The notes under the pieces were generated by a model that ran no database searches, was not told the origin of the DNA, and saw nothing but the letters and a program-made list of their open reading frames with translations. From Bacillus_I endophytica_A (GTDB taxonomy: Bacteria > Bacillota > Bacilli > Bacillales > Bacillaceae_H), in NCBI RefSeq assembly GCF_026790145.1, contig NZ_JALAMS010000026.1:62001-126000 (forward strand): a stretch of DNA of 64,000 bases, read 5' to 3'. Numbering within the stretch: position 1 is the stretch's first letter; each line of letters starts with the position of its first letter. Positions 52,719-61,656 of this stretch are shown piece after piece. The position numbers and the translations under genes are program-made.

Positions 52719-53585
52719 TTACTCAAAAAGAGTTTCAGCAATATTTTGGACAGCAGCCTTTTCACGCTCATCTTCTAGTTTTTGAACAATACCACGCTCA
52801 ATTGCTCGAAGCGGCGGCATATAAAGAGCAAGATCACACGTATCAATAAGCGCTCTAATTGAAGCTGCTTCTTCTGAAACTTGTCCGTTTTCTACTTGTG
52901 TAATTAAATCTGTTGAAAGTCTTACAAACTTATCAATCATTTTCTCGTCATTAAGGCGAGATTGTGAAGAAAGAACCGCTTTTAAGCTTTCTCCTTTAAT
53001 ATATGGAACATCAATAATGATGAAACGGTTTTTAAGTGCTTCATTCAAAGGTACTGTCCCAACATATCCTTCATTGATTGCAGCAATAACGCCAAACGTT
53101 TGCTCACCGCGTACAACTTCACCTGTAAACGGGTTTGTAATCATTTTACGATAGTCAAGTACCCCGTTTAAGATTGGCAATGTTTCGGGCTTTGCCATAT
53201 TAATTTCGTCAATGTATAGAAGATGACCCTTTGTCATGGCTTGAATAACAGGTCCTGGAACAAAATCAATGTTTGTTTCTCCTCCGCTTGTATGAATTGT
53301 TTTAAATCCAAGCAACGCTTCGGCATCAAGATCAACTGAACAGTTTACACTGTGCATTGGCTGTTTGAAGTAAGCTGAGAGTGTTTCAGCTAGCTTCGTT
53401 TTCCCTGATCCTGTTGGGCCTTTTAAAAGTACGTTTTTGCCTAATGAAAGCGCGATAAGAGCATCCGTTATGATAGCTTCATCTTCAGCCATATAACCGC
53501 CCTTTCCAATAAGGCGCTCATCGTCTTGATATGCTCCTTGTTGTCTTTCTTCAATAAGATTTTCAATTTCTTTTGGTATGTTCAT
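52719..53585 (-). CDS. yojN: MoxR-type AAA+ ATPase, YojN-like
   Basis: This 288-residue AAA+ ATPase has Walker A 'GPTGSGKT' near residue 55, Walker B 'LLYIDEINMA' near 120 and a sensor 'AAINEG' region. The start at 53585 (MNIPKEIENL) follows AAAGGAACG; an in-frame upstream ATG is 36 bases earlier. It forms an operon with the VWA-domain gene downstream. The client protein is unknown. Confidence 0.88.
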   Translation of the reverse strand: MNIPKEIENLIEERQQGAYQDDERLIGKGGYMAEDEAIITDALIALSLGKNVLLKGPTGSGKTKLAETLSAYFKQPMHSVNCSVDLDAEALLGFKTIHTSGGETNIDFVPGPVIQAMTKGHLLYIDEINMAKPETLPILNGVLDYRKMITNPFTGEVVRGEQTFGVIAAINEGYVGTVPLNEALKNRFIIIDVPYIKGESLKAVLSSQSRLNDEKMIDKFVRLSTDLITQVENGQVSEEAASIRALIDTCDLALYMPPLRAIERGIVQKLEDEREKAAVQNIAETLFE

Positions 53586-53699
53586 TGTTGTTTCGTTCCT
53601 TTCTTCCACGCTTTTTTTCACTACTTTTATTGTACTAGAAAGCTTTTTCTCTTAAAAGAAAAATGATGAAAGGGACGCCTGTAAGCGTCCCTTTCGTTT

Positions 53700-53903
53700 T
53701 TAAGCTTTTACTTTTTTATAGTTACGATGATTGATTACTGTACGAACAGGCTCACCCGAATCTGAGTCAACGCCCATTTCCACAATAACAGAGCTTTCGC
53801 GCACTGTCATAACTTTTCCTTTGAATCCTTTGTACATTCCTTTATTAACTTGAATCATGTCACCAACGTCTGCCGTCGGTTGAGCTTTTGGCGTGTTTTC
53901 CAT
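53700..53903 (-). CDS. Small KOW-domain protein (DUF2187)
   Basis: This 67-residue protein has a KOW-like motif, 'VGDMIQVNKGMYKGFKGKVM', followed by the short DUF2187 end ('GEPVRTVINHRNYKKV'). KOW domains bind nucleic acid or ribosomal components, and the family is typical of Bacillaceae (YkvS-like). No operon partner is seen. AAAGGAGTCG precedes the ATG. Confidence 0.82.
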   Translation of the reverse strand: MENTPKAQPTADVGDMIQVNKGMYKGFKGKVMTVRESSVIVEMGVDSDSGEPVRTVINHRNYKKVKA

Positions 53904-54130
53904 ATAGTTAGCGACTCCTTTTCATTTCAAAATTGCAAAGCATTAACAATCAATAAAGATTATTTTCATCTGTTTGTTTGCACTATTTTTTATTTTCATT
54001 TAGAACATAATTCTAGTGAATAATATAACGAAAATTTGACTCTTTGACAAGCTATGTTTCTTCTTTTGCAAAGATTGTGGTAGAATCCGATCTTAAAACC
54101 TGACATTATTATACACTAAATTTGCCGTTT

Positions 54131-55393
54131 CTATTTATATTTTTTAGGTGTAATCGCTAAATTTGATGAAGAAGAAAGACTGTATGCTAAAATTTTACCT
54201 TCTTCAACATTTGAAAAAGGTGCATCTCTTAAAAACAACCGCCCTTCAATCATTCCTTCTTTTGCATATGAGTTGTTTACCTTAGCAAAATATAGATAGT
54301 CACAAAGCTCCCGAAGCCCTTCTCTTGCGTATGTTTCAGAGTCCGTAAACTTGACTTCACCTACAACAGCTTTATACAGCTCATTGCGTCCTTTCTCTCT
54401 CATTTCAACAACAAGATCTGGACGTCCTTGCCAAAATATATGCTCTCTCGCCTTTGTTGTAAAAAATTGATTTCCTAACCGATTTGCTTCTTTTTGGGAC
54501 AGAACTTTTCGTGCTAAATACGGATGATCACTTTCATCGACTTCTCCCATTTTCACACTGAAGGAAAGAGCGGAACCTTTAGAGTTATGATAAAGTTTAT
54601 ACGTATAGCTCATATCTTCCCAGCTTGCAACTAAGTTTTCCCCTTCATATAAAAGGTGAAGTGTAGCTTCTTTTGTATTTTCTTTGACGAGTTTTAATGC
54701 CCAGTAAAGTTCAAACAACACATCCATTTGCTCAGGTTGCCAAAATGTACGTTGAAAAAGATGCAAAAGATCTTCTTCATTCACTTTTTTAGCATTCAAA
54801 CGATTGTACTGTAACAAAAGAAGAGCTGCTTGGCGATACAAACTTACTTTCGATGTTGTGACATCTTTAATCTCTTCATTTGTTATTTCCTCACAACTTA
54901 TGCTTGTTAATAGTGAAAATGCAAGATAGTTGTTTATTTTTTGTTCATAGTCTCTCACAGACGATAAAAGCTCCGTTTTTTCACCGTACTTCTGCACTAA
55001 TGAGCGTAACATATTAAGACAAGCTTTTAAAACTTTATTTTCCTTTGTCTCAAATGTTCGGTTTTTCGAGCCGCTGACATATGTCGCCCGATTTGTGAAC
55101 CCTTCTCTGCTTCGAGCTTCAATAGTCTTTTTCCACTGAATATGCCCTGCCATTTTCCCACTCTGCTTTTTATGAATATTTGTTGAAGAAGGAAAAAGCT
55201 CTCTTGTTTTCGCTAGCTCTTCCAAGAAAACGGCTGTTTCGTCTTGAAGGAGAAAATGAATCATTGCAAGCTCTTCAATTGAATCAATGTGAAAAGATGC
55301 TTTTTCAAAAAAAGACGAAAGAGAGAATCGATTTCCTTTTAGAAAAATAAGAAGCATATCGCTCATCTCTTTCAGCCATTCTTTATTGTTCAT
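54131..55393 (-). CDS. McrC-like nuclease subunit
   Basis: This is a 420-residue protein with a C-terminal PD-(D/E)xK nuclease core: 'GRPDLVV' followed about 20 residues later by 'VVGEVKF' and 'ELCDYLYF', as in McrC/LlaJI-type restriction subunits. The N-terminal 250 residues are helical and unfamiliar. It overlaps the upstream AAA+ gene by 11 bases, so the two are translationally coupled. Known McrC subunits cut DNA when the McrB ATPase binds modified cytosine; the recognised modification here cannot be read. Confidence 0.82.
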   Translation of the reverse strand: MNNKEWLKEMSDMLLIFLKGNRFSLSSFFEKASFHIDSIEELAMIHFLLQDETAVFLEELAKTRELFPSSTNIHKKQSGKMAGHIQWKKTIEARSREGFTNRATYVSGSKNRTFETKENKVLKACLNMLRSLVQKYGEKTELLSSVRDYEQKINNYLAFSLLTSISCEEITNEEIKDVTTSKVSLYRQAALLLLQYNRLNAKKVNEEDLLHLFQRTFWQPEQMDVLFELYWALKLVKENTKEATLHLLYEGENLVASWEDMSYTYKLYHNSKGSALSFSVKMGEVDESDHPYLARKVLSQKEANRLGNQFFTTKAREHIFWQGRPDLVVEMREKGRNELYKAVVGEVKFTDSETYAREGLRELCDYLYFAKVNNSYAKEGMIEGRLFLRDAPFSNVEEGKILAYSLSSSSNLAITPKKYK

Positions 55394-57368
55394 CTTTCCA
55401 CTCCCTTCTTATTGTTTCTTCGTCAATAAAATTTAGGGAACAAATGTCATTCATAAACTCTCTTTCTTGTTCAAACAAACGAATTTGAGGCCATAAAAAC
55501 AGCTGAAAGGCAGATGTAAAATCTCCTTCATCTTTCGTAAAGAGAGCCACATCCTGAATGAGAGCAGGCCCGATTTGTTCATATTGATTTATAACATGCC
55601 AAAGTTTTGTAAGTTCTGTAATAAATGGATAGTTATCAATTCCCCATTTATTCATATACCGAAGTAAAACCTTTTCGGTAATCTCACTTGGAGGATGAAT
55701 AGAAATAAAGGCAAATCTTCTCATAAAAGCATAGCTCATTTGAAATAAAGTTGCTTTATCTCTTGTATTCATTGTGCCAATAAGTCTCCATGAGGAAGGA
55801 ACGCTATATTCATGAACAGCATCTCTTCCTTCTTCTTGTGGGGAAATCGTTACGTTTTTTCCATTCTCCGCTTTAAATCCTAAAGAAACACGATCACCTG
55901 CTAAAACTGAAAGAAGGGCACCAAATGCTTGATCAAGGTCAGCTCTGTTCATTTCATCAACAATAAGCCACTTATTTTGCTCTTTTTTCGTTCTATCATC
56001 TTTAAAACATTGCAAAAAAAGACCTGGATGAAAAGTTAATGTCCCTTCTCTTGTTGGATGGTATCCTCCAATGGTTTCGAACGTTGACCAATCAGAAGAG
56101 GCTGTTGTAAATACAGACTGAACTCCATAGCTTTTACAAACTTCACTCGCAAGCTTTGACTTTCCTGTACCTGGAGGTCCTGCGAAAATTAAATGTTTTC
56201 CGTTTTTCAATGCGGATTGAATTTGCCTTTTTAAGCGTTCTTCATCTTCAAAATAAAGAGAAGGAAACTGCATATTATGATCAAATGAAACAGGCTGACG
56301 CTCATTTTCTCCCCTTTTCCCATATGAAGCTCTTTCTTCTCGCACTGTTTGCCTATTAAGGCGAATGAGTCGTTCATAAGCTGTTTCATATTTCTGACGA
56401 AGACGTGAGAACGAAAAGTCTTCAATTCGATGAATAACGTCCATGTCTTTATCATACTCGTCCATAATACCATAGCGAATTTCATCTTTTTCAATTTCTA
56501 AAAAAAGTTTTACATGCCCTTCTTGTTCTTTTGTATAAATAACAAGAGAAGGATATGAATCATTTTTAAACGTTGTAAGCTCCCGAGCCTTTTGAATACA
56601 AAGAGGCGATAACTCTGGTATCTCACAGATTGCTCCGTGAATCATTTTCAAAAGAGCACAAACTCGTGCATCTTCCGCCTCTTCGTAAGGTTTTTCACTA
56701 AGATGCTTTAAATAATGAATAATAACAGGAACAAAAAGCTCTCTATATTTTGTTATGCAATAAAGGAAATCTTGCACATCAAGCATTGTCGCATTTTTTA
56801 CTTCACGAGCCACAAATGGTAAAAGATATTTGCACAGTTCAACATACTGACTATAGTTATCAACAGCCCGCCCTAATTTCTCATGTGCTCCGATCATATT
56901 TTTAAATGTTTCAAGCACTTCTTTTTTGTACATAGGGTACGACGTATAGTCAAATGCTGCAAGCAAATAACCAAGAAGCGGAGCTCCTAATGAATAGCCA
57001 CATGAGTGACTTTGACGAGTCACCTCATTAAGTCTTTCTTTAAGAGGCTTCTCATCGTCATAAAGCGTTCTAAGCACATCTGTACATTGTTCTTCATAAG
57101 TGATAGAGAAGCGTTCAAATTCGAGTAAGCTACGCCAATAAACAAAGTACCCGCTTGATGTATTTTCCTTTTTAAGATAATGAACGATTTCCCCAACCGT
57201 TTCTTTTGTTATAACACTTCTCTCCATAAATTCGTTTAACTCTTTTAATACATACCACTTATATTTTTGATCATAGTGAGCTGACTCTTTGAAGCGATTG
57301 TAATGAGCAAGAGCAATTGTAATAAACTCATCTTCTTCAAAATGAAAGGCTCCAATTGTTTCCTTCAT
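55383..57368 (-). CDS. McrB-like AAA+ GTPase/ATPase with unusual N-terminal region
   Basis: This is a 661-residue protein. The C-terminal AAA+ domain (about 390-600) has Walker A 'GPPGTGKS', Walker B 'KWLIVDEMNRADLDQAFG' and the McrB-specific 'GTMNTRD' signature with 'AFMRRFAF'. About 380 N-terminal residues hold no domain that I recognise: a helical part with 'SLGAPLLGYLLAAFDYTSYPMY' and a beta part with 'YPSLVIYTKEQEGHVKLFLEI'. This region presumably reads the foreign DNA. With the overlapping McrC-like gene it forms a compact two-gene restriction-type module. Confidence 0.85.
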   Translation of the reverse strand: MKETIGAFHFEEDEFITIALAHYNRFKESAHYDQKYKWYVLKELNEFMERSVITKETVGEIVHYLKKENTSSGYFVYWRSLLEFERFSITYEEQCTDVLRTLYDDEKPLKERLNEVTRQSHSCGYSLGAPLLGYLLAAFDYTSYPMYKKEVLETFKNMIGAHEKLGRAVDNYSQYVELCKYLLPFVAREVKNATMLDVQDFLYCITKYRELFVPVIIHYLKHLSEKPYEEAEDARVCALLKMIHGAICEIPELSPLCIQKARELTTFKNDSYPSLVIYTKEQEGHVKLFLEIEKDEIRYGIMDEYDKDMDVIHRIEDFSFSRLRQKYETAYERLIRLNRQTVREERASYGKRGENERQPVSFDHNMQFPSLYFEDEERLKRQIQSALKNGKHLIFAGPPGTGKSKLASEVCKSYGVQSVFTTASSDWSTFETIGGYHPTREGTLTFHPGLFLQCFKDDRTKKEQNKWLIVDEMNRADLDQAFGALLSVLAGDRVSLGFKAENGKNVTISPQEEGRDAVHEYSVPSSWRLIGTMNTRDKATLFQMSYAFMRRFAFISIHPPSEITEKVLLRYMNKWGIDNYPFITELTKLWHVINQYEQIGPALIQDVALFTKDEGDFTSAFQLFLWPQIRLFEQEREFMNDICSLNFIDEETIRREWKDEQ

Positions 57369-57390
57369 CTTTTTTCATCCTCTTGCAATT

Positions 57391-58326
57391 TTATTCTTTC
57401 TCTTTAGTTTGTACCACTTTCTCTATTTTTTGTAACACGATATTGCGAAATATTTCTTTTTCATTTAACAGCTGATGATCTCCTCCATCTACTATAATGC
57501 ATGAGGAGTTTGGGAATTTTTTTTGTAGAAATGGCAAGTTATAACGATGTAAAACGGTTTTATCTTTATTTCCTTGAATAAAAGTAACAGCTTGGGTAGA
57601 AGCACGCGTGTTGTCAAGCGTATGCGTCCAGGCTTGTACAGCTTTTATCCATTCTAACGGAAGTCTTGTAAACTGAAGCGGATCCCTTCGCACCTCTTGA
57701 AGGTATGCTTTATCGCTTGAATTGCGCCGAAATACTCGTTTGAAGCTTTTCACATATGGAAAAAGAAGCGGAATAGATAAAGCTGCCAGCTGCCACCCTT
57801 TCATCCGGACAAGAGGGGCAAGAAAGAACACATGCCTAAATGGGCATGCATGACTATCTTTTAAAAGATAATCAACAACAACCCCTGCCCCTGTGCTATG
57901 TGCCACAACAAATGGAGGAAACTCTTTTTGACAATATGTATGAATAAAATGTGAGAATGCTTCTCTATATTGAGAAAACTCTGTAATCGTCGCTTTCTCT
58001 CCTGTAGAGAGACCGTGACCTTGTAAATCATAGCATATAACTTCATATTTCATATTTGTAAAATAGCGGATAGCATGCTTTAATGTTGCGCTATGATCAT
58101 AATAGCCGTGAAGAACTATAATTGTTCCACGCTTATTTTCGGGACGAAAACGCTGCATGAAGAAAGATTGTGAACAATGGTTAAAAAAACCGAACTCATA
58201 CTGAAGGTTTGACACATCTAGCTTATAAAACTGAAGATAGTCCGTAATTTGATGATACTCTTCCTTTTGCTGATACAAAGTTGGAAATGGAAACTGTTCT
58301 TTATCTAGCGATTGAAAACTATACAT
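57391..58326 (-). CDS. Alpha/beta hydrolase, monoacylglycerol-lipase/lysophospholipase-like
   Basis: This is a 311-residue alpha/beta hydrolase. The oxyanion region is 'VLHGYYDHSAT', the nucleophile Ser is in 'VAHSTGAG' near residue 142 and the His is in 'GGDHQLLNE' near 285. The start at 58326 follows GAGGAGGATGAC. It ends 22 bases upstream of the McrB-like gene on the same strand, so co-transcription with the defence module is likely. Whether it is a functional part of that module or a fortuitous neighbour is not clear. Confidence 0.8.
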   Translation of the reverse strand: MYSFQSLDKEQFPFPTLYQQKEEYHQITDYLQFYKLDVSNLQYEFGFFNHCSQSFFMQRFRPENKRGTIIVLHGYYDHSATLKHAIRYFTNMKYEVICYDLQGHGLSTGEKATITEFSQYREAFSHFIHTYCQKEFPPFVVAHSTGAGVVVDYLLKDSHACPFRHVFFLAPLVRMKGWQLAALSIPLLFPYVKSFKRVFRRNSSDKAYLQEVRRDPLQFTRLPLEWIKAVQAWTHTLDNTRASTQAVTFIQGNKDKTVLHRYNLPFLQKKFPNSSCIIVDGGDHQLLNEKEIFRNIVLQKIEKVVQTKEKE

Positions 58327-58605
58327 GTCATCCTCCTCTTTCTCCATTTTATATCAGTATTCTCTTTTTATCAGAAGAAAATCAAAATAAAAAGGGTGAC
58401 ACTATAAGTCGAAATTTCTCTTCTTTATATTTTAGTTGTAGCAAACAAACACTAGTTTTGACAACCTTTGTCTTTCAGCAGGAAAATGAGGCTTAATTGA
58501 AGGAATAGTGTATTAGCATAAAAAGACAAGATAAAAACATAACGATACCAATAATGAATTTTTTAATAAAAACTGACGTAACCCGCTTGAGGAGGAGTGA
58601 GTAAA

Positions 58606-59808
58606 ATGCAAACGTATACGACGAAAGAAGCTGCTAAAAAGGTCAACGTTCCGCCAAGAATTATTAAACAATGGGAAAAAGAACTCGACGGATTTTTTTA
58701 CATTCCTCGCACAAAACAAGGTGCACGCATTTATACAGAAGAAGAGCTCCAAATGCTGAGAACGTTAAAAGACATGTACGGAAAGAAAACAAAAAAAGAA
58801 GAAATTAAGCTGTTTCTTAAAAAAGCGAAGCAGAAGCCAGAGTCCTCACAAAATAGTACTGAGCAGTCTAATGTCTTATCCTTTGCTAAACATAACAGTT
58901 CTCTTAATGAAAATAGCAATGAAAAAAAACAAGCGCCACCTCCTTCTTCTATCGATCAAAAAAAGCAGCAAAGAGTCGTTGAACAGCGTATTAAAGCTGA
59001 ACGTGAACGCCAGCGCCTTCAGCAGGAAGAGAAGAAAAAGAACGAGGAACCTTCTACAATGCGCCCAGTAGACTCTACTCCTCAGCCTGTAAATCAAGTA
59101 AAAAGTGAATTGGTTGAAAAAGTCCAAACATACAAAGATGTATTTGAAGCTTTTGATACATTCAAACGCGAACTTTTAACAGAGGTCAGAAACGAAATTC
59201 GCGGCGAAGTGAGAAATGAAATTATTTCTGAAGTAAAAGAACAGCTTCAACATAACAATGAGCAGACAGTAGAAGCAATTGAAGCGATTAATGCGGTTGT
59301 CTCTGAATCTGGTGAACAAACGTCGAAAGAAGTGCAGAGAGAGCTCAAACATGTTTCAAGCCGATTAACAAAAATAAGTGAAGAAACAACTGAAGAAATG
59401 CAGGGATATGTTGAACAAGTTTCAGCAGAAGCATTAGACAGACAAGCTGAGCTCAAACATTGGCTTACAAATATTGAACAGTCATCGGGAAGTTCAATGG
59501 ATGAGATGAAAAAAATGGTTCATGAGTTAGAAGAAAATTCAAAGTCGACAAGCTTTGAACTTCGCTCGTTTGCTCATGAGATGACGAAGCGTTCAGACTG
59601 GAAAGCAGATGAAATGAAAGATTTAATTGATTCTATTAAACGTGATAGAGCAGCATATGTAAATGAACTAAAGCATGACAGACAAATGCATCGTCAAGAT
59701 ATCGAAGAGCGTGAGCGCCTCTTCCACGACTTTGTTCATAATTTTAGACAAACAGCAGCAGCTGAAGAAGAAGAAAAAGTCAAATCATGGTGGAGGTTTT
59801 GGAAATAA
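58606..59808 (+). CDS. MerR-type HTH coiled-coil protein (DUF3967-like)
   Basis: This is a 400-residue protein with an N-terminal MerR/excisionase-type HTH (residues 1-70, 'TKEAAKKVNVPPRIIKQWEK'), a polar linker rich in Gln/Lys/Ser, and long Glu/Lys-rich coiled coils (about 190-380). It ends with an amphipathic aromatic tail 'KVKSWWRFWK' that may contact membrane. The ATG at 58606 is 10 bases after GGAGGAG. The layout resembles DNA-tethering proteins such as RacA, and plasmid DUF3967 proteins, so chromosome- or plasmid-anchoring is possible but unproven. Confidence 0.72.
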   Translation: MQTYTTKEAAKKVNVPPRIIKQWEKELDGFFYIPRTKQGARIYTEEELQMLRTLKDMYGKKTKKEEIKLFLKKAKQKPESSQNSTEQSNVLSFAKHNSSLNENSNEKKQAPPPSSIDQKKQQRVVEQRIKAERERQRLQQEEKKKNEEPSTMRPVDSTPQPVNQVKSELVEKVQTYKDVFEAFDTFKRELLTEVRNEIRGEVRNEIISEVKEQLQHNNEQTVEAIEAINAVVSESGEQTSKEVQRELKHVSSRLTKISEETTEEMQGYVEQVSAEALDRQAELKHWLTNIEQSSGSSMDEMKKMVHELEENSKSTSFELRSFAHEMTKRSDWKADEMKDLIDSIKRDRAAYVNELKHDRQMHRQDIEERERLFHDFVHNFRQTAAAEEEEKVKSWWRFWK

Positions 59809-59811
59809 AGG

Positions 59812-59842
59812 AAGAACGAGAGCCCATTTGGCTCTCGTTCTT
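59812..59842. terminator. Terminator between the MerR-type and small basic genes
   Basis: A 13-base perfect stem (AAGAACGAGAGCC / GGCTCTCGTTCTT) with a 5-base loop. Its right arm overlaps the stop codon of the minus-strand small gene. Confidence 0.85.
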
Positions 59843-59975
59843 AGCGTGGATTTGTTTTTTCTACAGATGTATGGGTGCTTTTAGGATTTTCATTTATTTC
59901 ACGTGCAATTTCCATTTTATTTGTTTTGTTCACACTTTGTAAACCAGACTTTGTTTTTTGATTACGCTTTGTCAT
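59841..59975 (-). CDS. Small basic protein, unknown
   Basis: A 44-codon gene starting MTKRNQKTKSGLQSVNKTNK and ending 'SVEKTNPR', lysine- and asparagine-rich and fully polar. AAAGGAGGAG lies 9 bases before the chosen ATG at 59975; an in-frame ATG 6 bases upstream is too close to the site. The composition and repeated 'N-K-T' elements recall small acid-soluble spore proteins, but no family signature is certain. Confidence 0.6.
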   Translation of the reverse strand: MTKRNQKTKSGLQSVNKTNKMEIAREINENPKSTHTSVEKTNPR

Positions 59976-60101
59976 CGCCATTCTCCTCCTTTTATGCTGC
60001 TTTCCCTTTTAATATGGGCGAGAATACTCGCCTTCATAACCTAATTTGAAGCTTTACAAACATTTCCGAATAAGAAATATACAAAGATGGAAAAATCATG
60101 T

Positions 60102-60107
60102 TATACT
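60102..60107 (+). promoter_or_regulatory. Probable tenA promoter -10 box
   Basis: TATACT preceded by TG one base upstream (extended -10), about 20 bases before the TPP riboswitch. Confidence 0.55.
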
Positions 60108-60121
60108 AAGTGCAATTACAT

Positions 60122-60222
60122 AGGAAGTCCACTAGGGGTGCCGTAATGGCTGAGATAAGAGCTTTCTTAATCCCTTTGAACCTGATCTGGTTTATACCAG
60201 CGTAGGAAAGTGGCAGCAGCGT
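60122..60222 (+). ncRNA. TPP riboswitch (THI element) upstream of tenA
   Basis: Diagnostic conserved segments are present in order: ACTAGGGGTGCC, GGCTGAGA, CCCTTTGAACCTGATCTGG and the closing CGTAGGAAAGTG. This is the thiamin-pyrophosphate aptamer. It is followed by a hairpin with a T-run (60238-60265) that would terminate transcription when TPP is bound. Confidence 0.95.
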
Positions 60223-60237
60223 TTTTTCGCTCGTTGT

Positions 60238-60267
60238 CCACTCTTGTTATGAAGAGTGGTTTTTTAT
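60238..60267 (+). terminator. Riboswitch-controlled terminator
   Basis: Stem CCACTCT / AGAGTGG followed by TTTTTTAT between the TPP aptamer and tenA. Confidence 0.85.
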
Positions 60268-60309
60268 TTCCTTTCCCTTTTGGCCTTCCACTATTAAGGA
60301 GGAAAAATG

Positions 60310-60999
60310 ATGTCTTTTAGTCAAGAACTTCGTCGCGTTGCAGCACCTGTTTATGAAGCAATTTTCAATCACCCTTTTGTGAAAGGAATTGGAGAAGGAA
60401 ACGTTCCAAAAGACGCTCTTATTCACTATGTTTGTCAAGATTTCGAATATTTAACTTCTTTCTGCCGCGTATATGGCGTTGCTATTTCACGCTGTGAAAA
60501 TCGTGAACAGATGGAACTTTTTAATGAACAAATTAATTTTGTGCTTCATAGCGAAGTTCATCCTCATCACAATTTCTGTGATGTTGCAGGAGTTAAATAT
60601 GAAGATCTTCAAGCAAAACCACTAGCACCTGGTGCACATCATTATATTAACCATATGACAACCGTTGCTCAAACAGGCTCGCTTGGAGAAATCATCGCGG
60701 TTCTTCTTCCTTGTCCATGGACATACTTAGAAATTGGTCAAAAACTAATTGAGAAACACAATCCAACAGAAGATCATCCTTTCTATGAATGGATTATGTT
60801 TTATGGCAAAAAAGAAATGGACTCTGTCACACACAAGCTTTGCGCTCTCTTAGATCAGTGGGCAGAAGGCGCTTCAGAGCGTGAAAAAGAAAAAATGAAA
60901 GATCATTTCATTAAAAGCTGTGAGCTTGAGTATTTATTCTGGGATATGGCTTATCAAAAACAGCAGTGGCCCAGTGAAATGAGCCCTGTAGAAGCATAA
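60310..60999 (+). CDS. tenA: Thiaminase II / aminopyrimidine aminohydrolase TenA
   Basis: This is a 229-residue all-helical TenA protein. It hydrolyses aminomethyl-pyrimidine products of thiamin breakdown to HMP for thiamin salvage. Typical segments are 'HPFVKGIGEGNVPKDALIHY', 'YVCQDFEYLTSFCRV' and 'LLPCPWTYLEIGQKL'; the Cys of 'SCELEYLFWDMAY' region and the 'CQDF' Asp fit the active site. The ATG at 60310 is 7 bases after AGGAGG; the ATG three bases earlier (60307) is also possible. Expression is under the TPP riboswitch. Confidence 0.92.
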   Translation: MSFSQELRRVAAPVYEAIFNHPFVKGIGEGNVPKDALIHYVCQDFEYLTSFCRVYGVAISRCENREQMELFNEQINFVLHSEVHPHHNFCDVAGVKYEDLQAKPLAPGAHHYINHMTTVAQTGSLGEIIAVLLPCPWTYLEIGQKLIEKHNPTEDHPFYEWIMFYGKKEMDSVTHKLCALLDQWAEGASEREKEKMKDHFIKSCELEYLFWDMAYQKQQWPSEMSPVEA

Positions 61000-61030
61000 A
61001 AAAAGAGAGACACCTGTCTCTCTTTTTTAT
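61000..61030. terminator. Bidirectional terminator between tenA and thiE
   Basis: Stem AAAAAAAGAGAGACA / TGTCTCTCTTTTTT separates the convergent thiamin units. Confidence 0.88.
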
Positions 61031-61656
61031 TGAATATCTAATTTCTCGTTTAGTTCTTCCGCTGCTTTCTTCGGATCTTGACTTTTTAAAATAGCTGACA
61101 CAACAGCGGCTCCTTTAATACCTGTTCCATTTAATTTTTCAATGTTTCCAGCTGTAATTCCACCAATTGCAACAGCTGGAATACGTACGCTTCCCGTAAT
61201 TTCAGTCAGCTCTTCTTTTGTGATTCCTTTTGCATCAAGTTTTGTGCTTGTCGGAAAAACTGCGCCAACTCCAATATAATCTGCTCCGTCCTCAACTGCT
61301 TTTTTCGCTTCTTGAACTGTTCGGACAGATACGCCAATAATCATATCTCCTACAAGAGAACGCACAACTTTTAGTGGCAAATCGTCTTGCCCAACGTGTA
61401 CGCCAAAAGCCCCAACAGCAAGCGCTACATCTACCCTGTCATTAATAATGAGCGGAACGTGAAACCGATCAAGAAGCTTTTTAAGTTGGAGGGCACGCTC
61501 ATAAAACTCTTTTCCGTCCGCTTCCTTTTCACGAAGCTGTACGAGCGTTACCCCTCCTTCAAGCGCTTTTTCCACTTTTGCTAAAAGTTCTTCTTCTGTT
61601 CCCCCAAACAAATCTGTAACAAGATACATTTTATAAGATAGGTTGTTTTGCTTCAT
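61027..61656 (-). CDS. thiE: Thiamin-phosphate synthase
   Basis: This 209-residue TIM-barrel enzyme joins HMP-PP and thiazole phosphate to form thiamin phosphate. Motifs: 'VTLVQLREKEADGKEFYE' near residue 36, 'LIINDRVDVAL', 'GVHVGQDDLP', 'GADYIGVGAVFPTSTK' and 'AIGGIT'. The start at 61656 is 7 bases after AGAGGTG and overlaps the 3' end of thiM by 26 bases. It is the last gene of the thi operon. Confidence 0.95.
   Translation of the reverse strand: MKQNNLSYKMYLVTDLFGGTEEELLAKVEKALEGGVTLVQLREKEADGKEFYERALQLKKLLDRFHVPLIINDRVDVALAVGAFGVHVGQDDLPLKVVRSLVGDMIIGVSVRTVQEAKKAVEDGADYIGVGAVFPTSTKLDAKGITKEELTEITGSVRIPAVAIGGITAGNIEKLNGTGIKGAAVVSAILKSQDPKKAAEELNEKLDIQ

Noticed and set aside
58606..59808. 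Interpretation as a classical MerR drug or metal regulator
   Set aside because: The long coiled coil and aromatic tail do not fit an effector-binding MerR regulator, and no divergent target promoter is evident.
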